Assembly: GCA_016296675.1 (NCBI GenBank)
Contig: JAEDIV010000058.1
Location: forward strand, 1 to 14,818
DNA: 14,818 nucleotides
DNA from: Clostridia bacterium
Lineage (GTDB): Bacteria > Bacillota > Clostridia > Christensenellales > Aristaeellaceae
Direction: 5' to 3'
Shown: one piece after another, positions 12,648 through 14,818 of the stretch
Numbering within the stretch: position 1 is the stretch's first letter
Layout of the letters: each line of letters opens with the position of its first letter
Notes under the pieces: generated by a model
Told to the model about the DNA's origin: nothing
Databases searched by the model: none
What the model saw: the letters and a program-made list of their open reading frames with translations, nothing else
Program-made: the position numbers and the translations under genes

Positions 12648-14670
12648 CAGGCGCGCTTTTTTCAAACACCAAAGCGGAAAGAGAGGGAACGGTGACGGTG
12701 AATCCCGTGCCGCGGTCAGGCGCAAAGAATGTCTGATAAGTCGCCTGTTCATCCGTGCGGTCAAATCCGCCGAATTCTGACTTATCTGATGTGAATACGA
12801 GTTTGTATTCGCCTTCGCCTGTGGTGTTGACCGGAAGGAAGAATTTGTCGGCATCCGAATACTCGCTGAAGTTGAATACGTATACAAGATCTCCCTTGGA
12901 GAAGGCGATTATGCTCTTTTCGGGATCCATCCAAAGGTTCTGAAGATCGCGCTTGCACATTACGCGGTATTTTCTTGAAAAGCGGTGCATGCTTTCATCA
13001 AAGGCCAGAAGCTGGGAATACTTAAGGAATCCGTTTTCAGAAAGCGACCACTGGCGGCGCGCATAATGGAAGGAGTTTCCGTTGCCCTCGCGCGGGAAAT
13101 CGATCCATTCCGGATGGCCGAACTCATTGCCCATAAAGTTCAGGTATCCGTCGCAGGACAGGGTGAGCGTGATAAAGCGAATCAGCTTGTGAAGCTGAAT
13201 GGCTCTGTCCATCGTGAAGGAATGATAGCTCCTGTTCATTCCCGTGTACATTTCTGCATCCGCCAGACGGAACATGATGGTTTTATCGCCCACCAGAGCC
13301 TGATCGTGGCTTTCAGCATAGCCGATAACCTTTTCCTGCGGGCGGCGTGTGGTCAGTTCGTGCCACATACCGAAGATGTTCCAGTCCTTGCTCGGGCCTG
13401 ACTTGATCATCTTGATCCAGTAATCCGGAACGCCCATGGCGAGACGATAATCAAAACCGATGCCACCGTATCTTATTGGCAGACACATGCCCGGCATACC
13501 GCTCATGTCTTCGGCAATGGCGACGGCGAGAGGATTCACGGAATGGATAAGCTCCGTAGCCAGCTGAAGATAGGTAACTGCGTCAATGTCGGTGTTTAGG
13601 CTGAAATACTTGTCATAGCTGTCAAAGGATACGCCAAGGCCATGATTCAGATAGAGCATGCTGGTTACGCCGTCAAAGCGGAAACCGTCAAAGTGGAATT
13701 CCTCCTGCCAGTATTTGATGTTGGACAGAAGAAAATGAATGACTTCATGCTTTCCGTAATTGAATACGCGGGAACCCCAGGCGCTGTGCCAGCCGCGGCT
13801 GCCTTCATGGAAAAACTGCGTATCTGTGCCGTCAAACATGCTGATGCCTTCGTTGGCGTTGGCGCATGCATGGGAATGGACAAGATCCAGAAATACCAGC
13901 ATGCCCATTTCGTGCGCTTTGTTGATCAGGCGCTTAAGTCCTTCGGGTTCTCCGAACCAGGAGGAGGGCGCGAAGAAATTGCTCACCTGATAGCCGAAGG
14001 ATGCATAATACGGATGTTCCATGATTGCCATCAGCTGAACGGTATTATAACCTGCTTTTTTGATGCGCGGCAGAATTTTGTCGGTAAATTCGTCGTAGGT
14101 TCCGATGCGGCCTTCTTCCTGCGCCATACCGATATGCGCTTCATAGATGGAAAGCGGGGAAATTTTTCTGCGCCCATAGCCGCCGTCTGTCCATTCGAAG
14201 GGCTTTTCGGGCATCCAGATTTGTCCGTCAAAGTCATGCGTAACGGGGTTTTGAACAACGCGGCGGATGTATGCGGGGATGCGGTCGAAGACTTTGTCGC
14301 CTCTGGTAATCTGGATTTTTACTTTCTGGCCGTGCTTGAGCACGTTTGCACCGTCGAGTTTGATCTCCCATTCGCCGCCTTCGGAAATTTTGGTAAGCGG
14401 ATGAGAAATGCGATCCCATCCGTTGAAATCGCCGATTAAGTGAATGCTGTCGGCGCCGGGCGCCCATTCGCGGTATACCCAGCCAGTTTCGGTTCTGTGG
14501 AAACCATAATACATATATCCGTTTGCAAACGAGGAAAGATCTGCAAATTTGCCAAGCAGGGTCTTTCTCGCTTCATTAAAGCGGTTTACGCGCAGCTGAA
14601 TATCAGAAGCATAGTTTTTAAGCCATGGATCGATAGAAAGAATCTTCGGCATGCTTTCGCTTTTCTTCAT
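12625..14670 (-). CDS. glgB: 1,4-alpha-glucan branching enzyme, GH13_8 (eukaryotic-like) type
   Basis: Cytoplasmic enzyme that makes alpha-1,6 branches in glycogen, 681 residues. Domains: N-terminal CBM48 (about 50-150, 'YREWAPGADSIHLIGDFNGW'), catalytic barrel (about 172-560), C-terminal beta domain (about 590-675). Catalytic residues: nucleophile D333 (GFRFDGV), acid/base E387 (AIAEDMSG), transition-state D456 (AESHDQ); VHSHA at 264-268 is conserved. The run YEAHIG, 'MAIMEHPYYASFGYQVSNFF' and FRFDGVTSMLY is that of subfamily GH13_8, which includes eukaryotic enzymes and some bacteria, not the common bacterial GH13_9. The start at 14670 has GAGGTG 7 nt upstream; a longer frame from 14718 would begin inside the promoter. 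No other glycogen gene is in the window. The last residues (VKRARKS) are basic and overlap trmN6 and its terminator. Confidence 0.95.
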   Translation of the reverse strand: MKKSESMPKILSIDPWLKNYASDIQLRVNRFNEARKTLLGKFADLSSFANGYMYYGFHRTETGWVYREWAPGADSIHLIGDFNGWDRISHPLTKISEGGEWEIKLDGANVLKHGQKVKIQITRGDKVFDRIPAYIRRVVQNPVTHDFDGQIWMPEKPFEWTDGGYGRRKISPLSIYEAHIGMAQEEGRIGTYDEFTDKILPRIKKAGYNTVQLMAIMEHPYYASFGYQVSNFFAPSSWFGEPEGLKRLINKAHEMGMLVFLDLVHSHACANANEGISMFDGTDTQFFHEGSRGWHSAWGSRVFNYGKHEVIHFLLSNIKYWQEEFHFDGFRFDGVTSMLYLNHGLGVSFDSYDKYFSLNTDIDAVTYLQLATELIHSVNPLAVAIAEDMSGMPGMCLPIRYGGIGFDYRLAMGVPDYWIKMIKSGPSKDWNIFGMWHELTTRRPQEKVIGYAESHDQALVGDKTIMFRLADAEMYTGMNRSYHSFTMDRAIQLHKLIRFITLTLSCDGYLNFMGNEFGHPEWIDFPREGNGNSFHYARRQWSLSENGFLKYSQLLAFDESMHRFSRKYRVMCKRDLQNLWMDPEKSIIAFSKGDLVYVFNFSEYSDADKFFLPVNTTGEGEYKLVFTSDKSEFGGFDRTDEQATYQTFFAPDRGTGFTVTVPSLSALVFEKSAPVKRARKS
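12638..12662 (+). terminator. Terminator overlapping trmN6 stop codon
   Basis: GCGCGC (12638-12643), 7-nt loop, GCGCGC (12651-12656), then six T (12657-12662). The stop codon at 12645-12647 lies in the loop, and the whole hairpin lies within the 3' end of the opposing branching enzyme gene. Confidence 0.85.
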
Positions 14671-14689
14671 GCAAATCACCTCAGTTTCT

Positions 14690-14718
14690 ATTATAATGAA
14701 TCTTTCATCTAAAATCAA
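14690..14718 (-). promoter_or_regulatory. Sigma-A promoter of glgB
   Basis: Minus strand: -35 TTGATT (14713-14718), 17-nt spacer, -10 TATAAT (14690-14695), 20 nt before the start codon; it rules out the 14718 start. Confidence 0.85.
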
Positions 14719-14740
14719 TCATGAATGGATGAAAAGCATA

Positions 14741-14768
14741 GCAAAAACGCAGCTTTAACAGCTGCGTT
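14741..14768 (-). terminator. Terminator of a leftward unit entering from the right edge
   Basis: 9-bp perfect stem (14746-14754 with 14760-14768) followed on the minus strand by TTTTT. It would end transcription of whatever lies to the right before glgB. In 14769-14818 one minus frame stays open to the edge and stops at 14768-14770 (about 16 codons ending GLLMA), possibly the tail of that gene, but 50 bases are too few to decide. Confidence 0.8.
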
Positions 14769-14818
14769 CAAGCCATCAGCAAACCTCCGGGAGAGGTATG
14801 GAGAGGGAGCGCACTTCC

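Noticed and set aside
13642..14439. Long + strand frame (265 codons) over glgB
   Set aside because: Antisense to catalytic regions of the branching enzyme; no family match by eye and no start signal.
14671..14718. Upstream start extending the branching enzyme by 16 residues
   Set aside because: It would begin within the -35/-10 promoter, whereas ATG 14670 has a GAGGTG site at proper distance.

Overview
The window looks like part of a chromosome from an anaerobic, Gram-positive (monoderm) member of the Clostridia, probably a gut or rumen plant-fibre degrader. Evidence: strong AGGAGG-type ribosome binding sites, sigma-A-type promoters, a clostridial 2[4Fe-4S] ferredoxin, lipoproteins with peptidoglycan-binding repeats, and a secreted GH43 arabinoxylan-type hydrolase. 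Base composition is moderate and even. I see no mobile elements, CRISPR array, tRNA or rRNA.

Left part (1-3480): the 3' end of a Cof-type HAD phosphatase gene overlaps, by ATGA, a secreted three-module GH43 glycosidase. A perfect 18-bp hairpin separates this pair from a convergent sugar isomerase/epimerase-like TIM-barrel gene. Middle-left (3480-6230): a divergent promoter region leads into a 655-residue GT-C-like polytopic membrane protein, followed by a MarR regulator with its own extended -10 promoter.

Centre (6232-11911): two predicted lipoproteins built from peptidoglycan-binding (PG_binding_1) repeats. The first has nine repeats and two SH3b domains and no visible enzyme domain. The second has five repeats and a C-terminal domain that reads as an NlpC/P60 fold whose catalytic Cys and His positions are replaced. 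Between them lies a divergent pair, a YkgJ-like cysteine-cluster protein and a ferredoxin, with back-to-back mirrored promoters.

Right part (11874-14818): a TrmN6/YabB-like tRNA adenine-N6 methyltransferase starts inside the end of the second lipoprotein gene. It converges on, and overlaps by 23 nt, a glycogen branching enzyme of the eukaryotic-like GH13_8 type, which reads leftward from a clear promoter. A leftward terminator at the right edge marks the end of a neighbouring transcription unit.

The genes do not form one pathway: carbohydrate uptake and storage, cell envelope, electron transfer and tRNA modification are mixed. The strongest candidate for undescribed biology is the pair of non-catalytic wall-binding lipoproteins, especially the one with the pseudo-NlpC/P60 domain. 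This is inferred from sequence alone.
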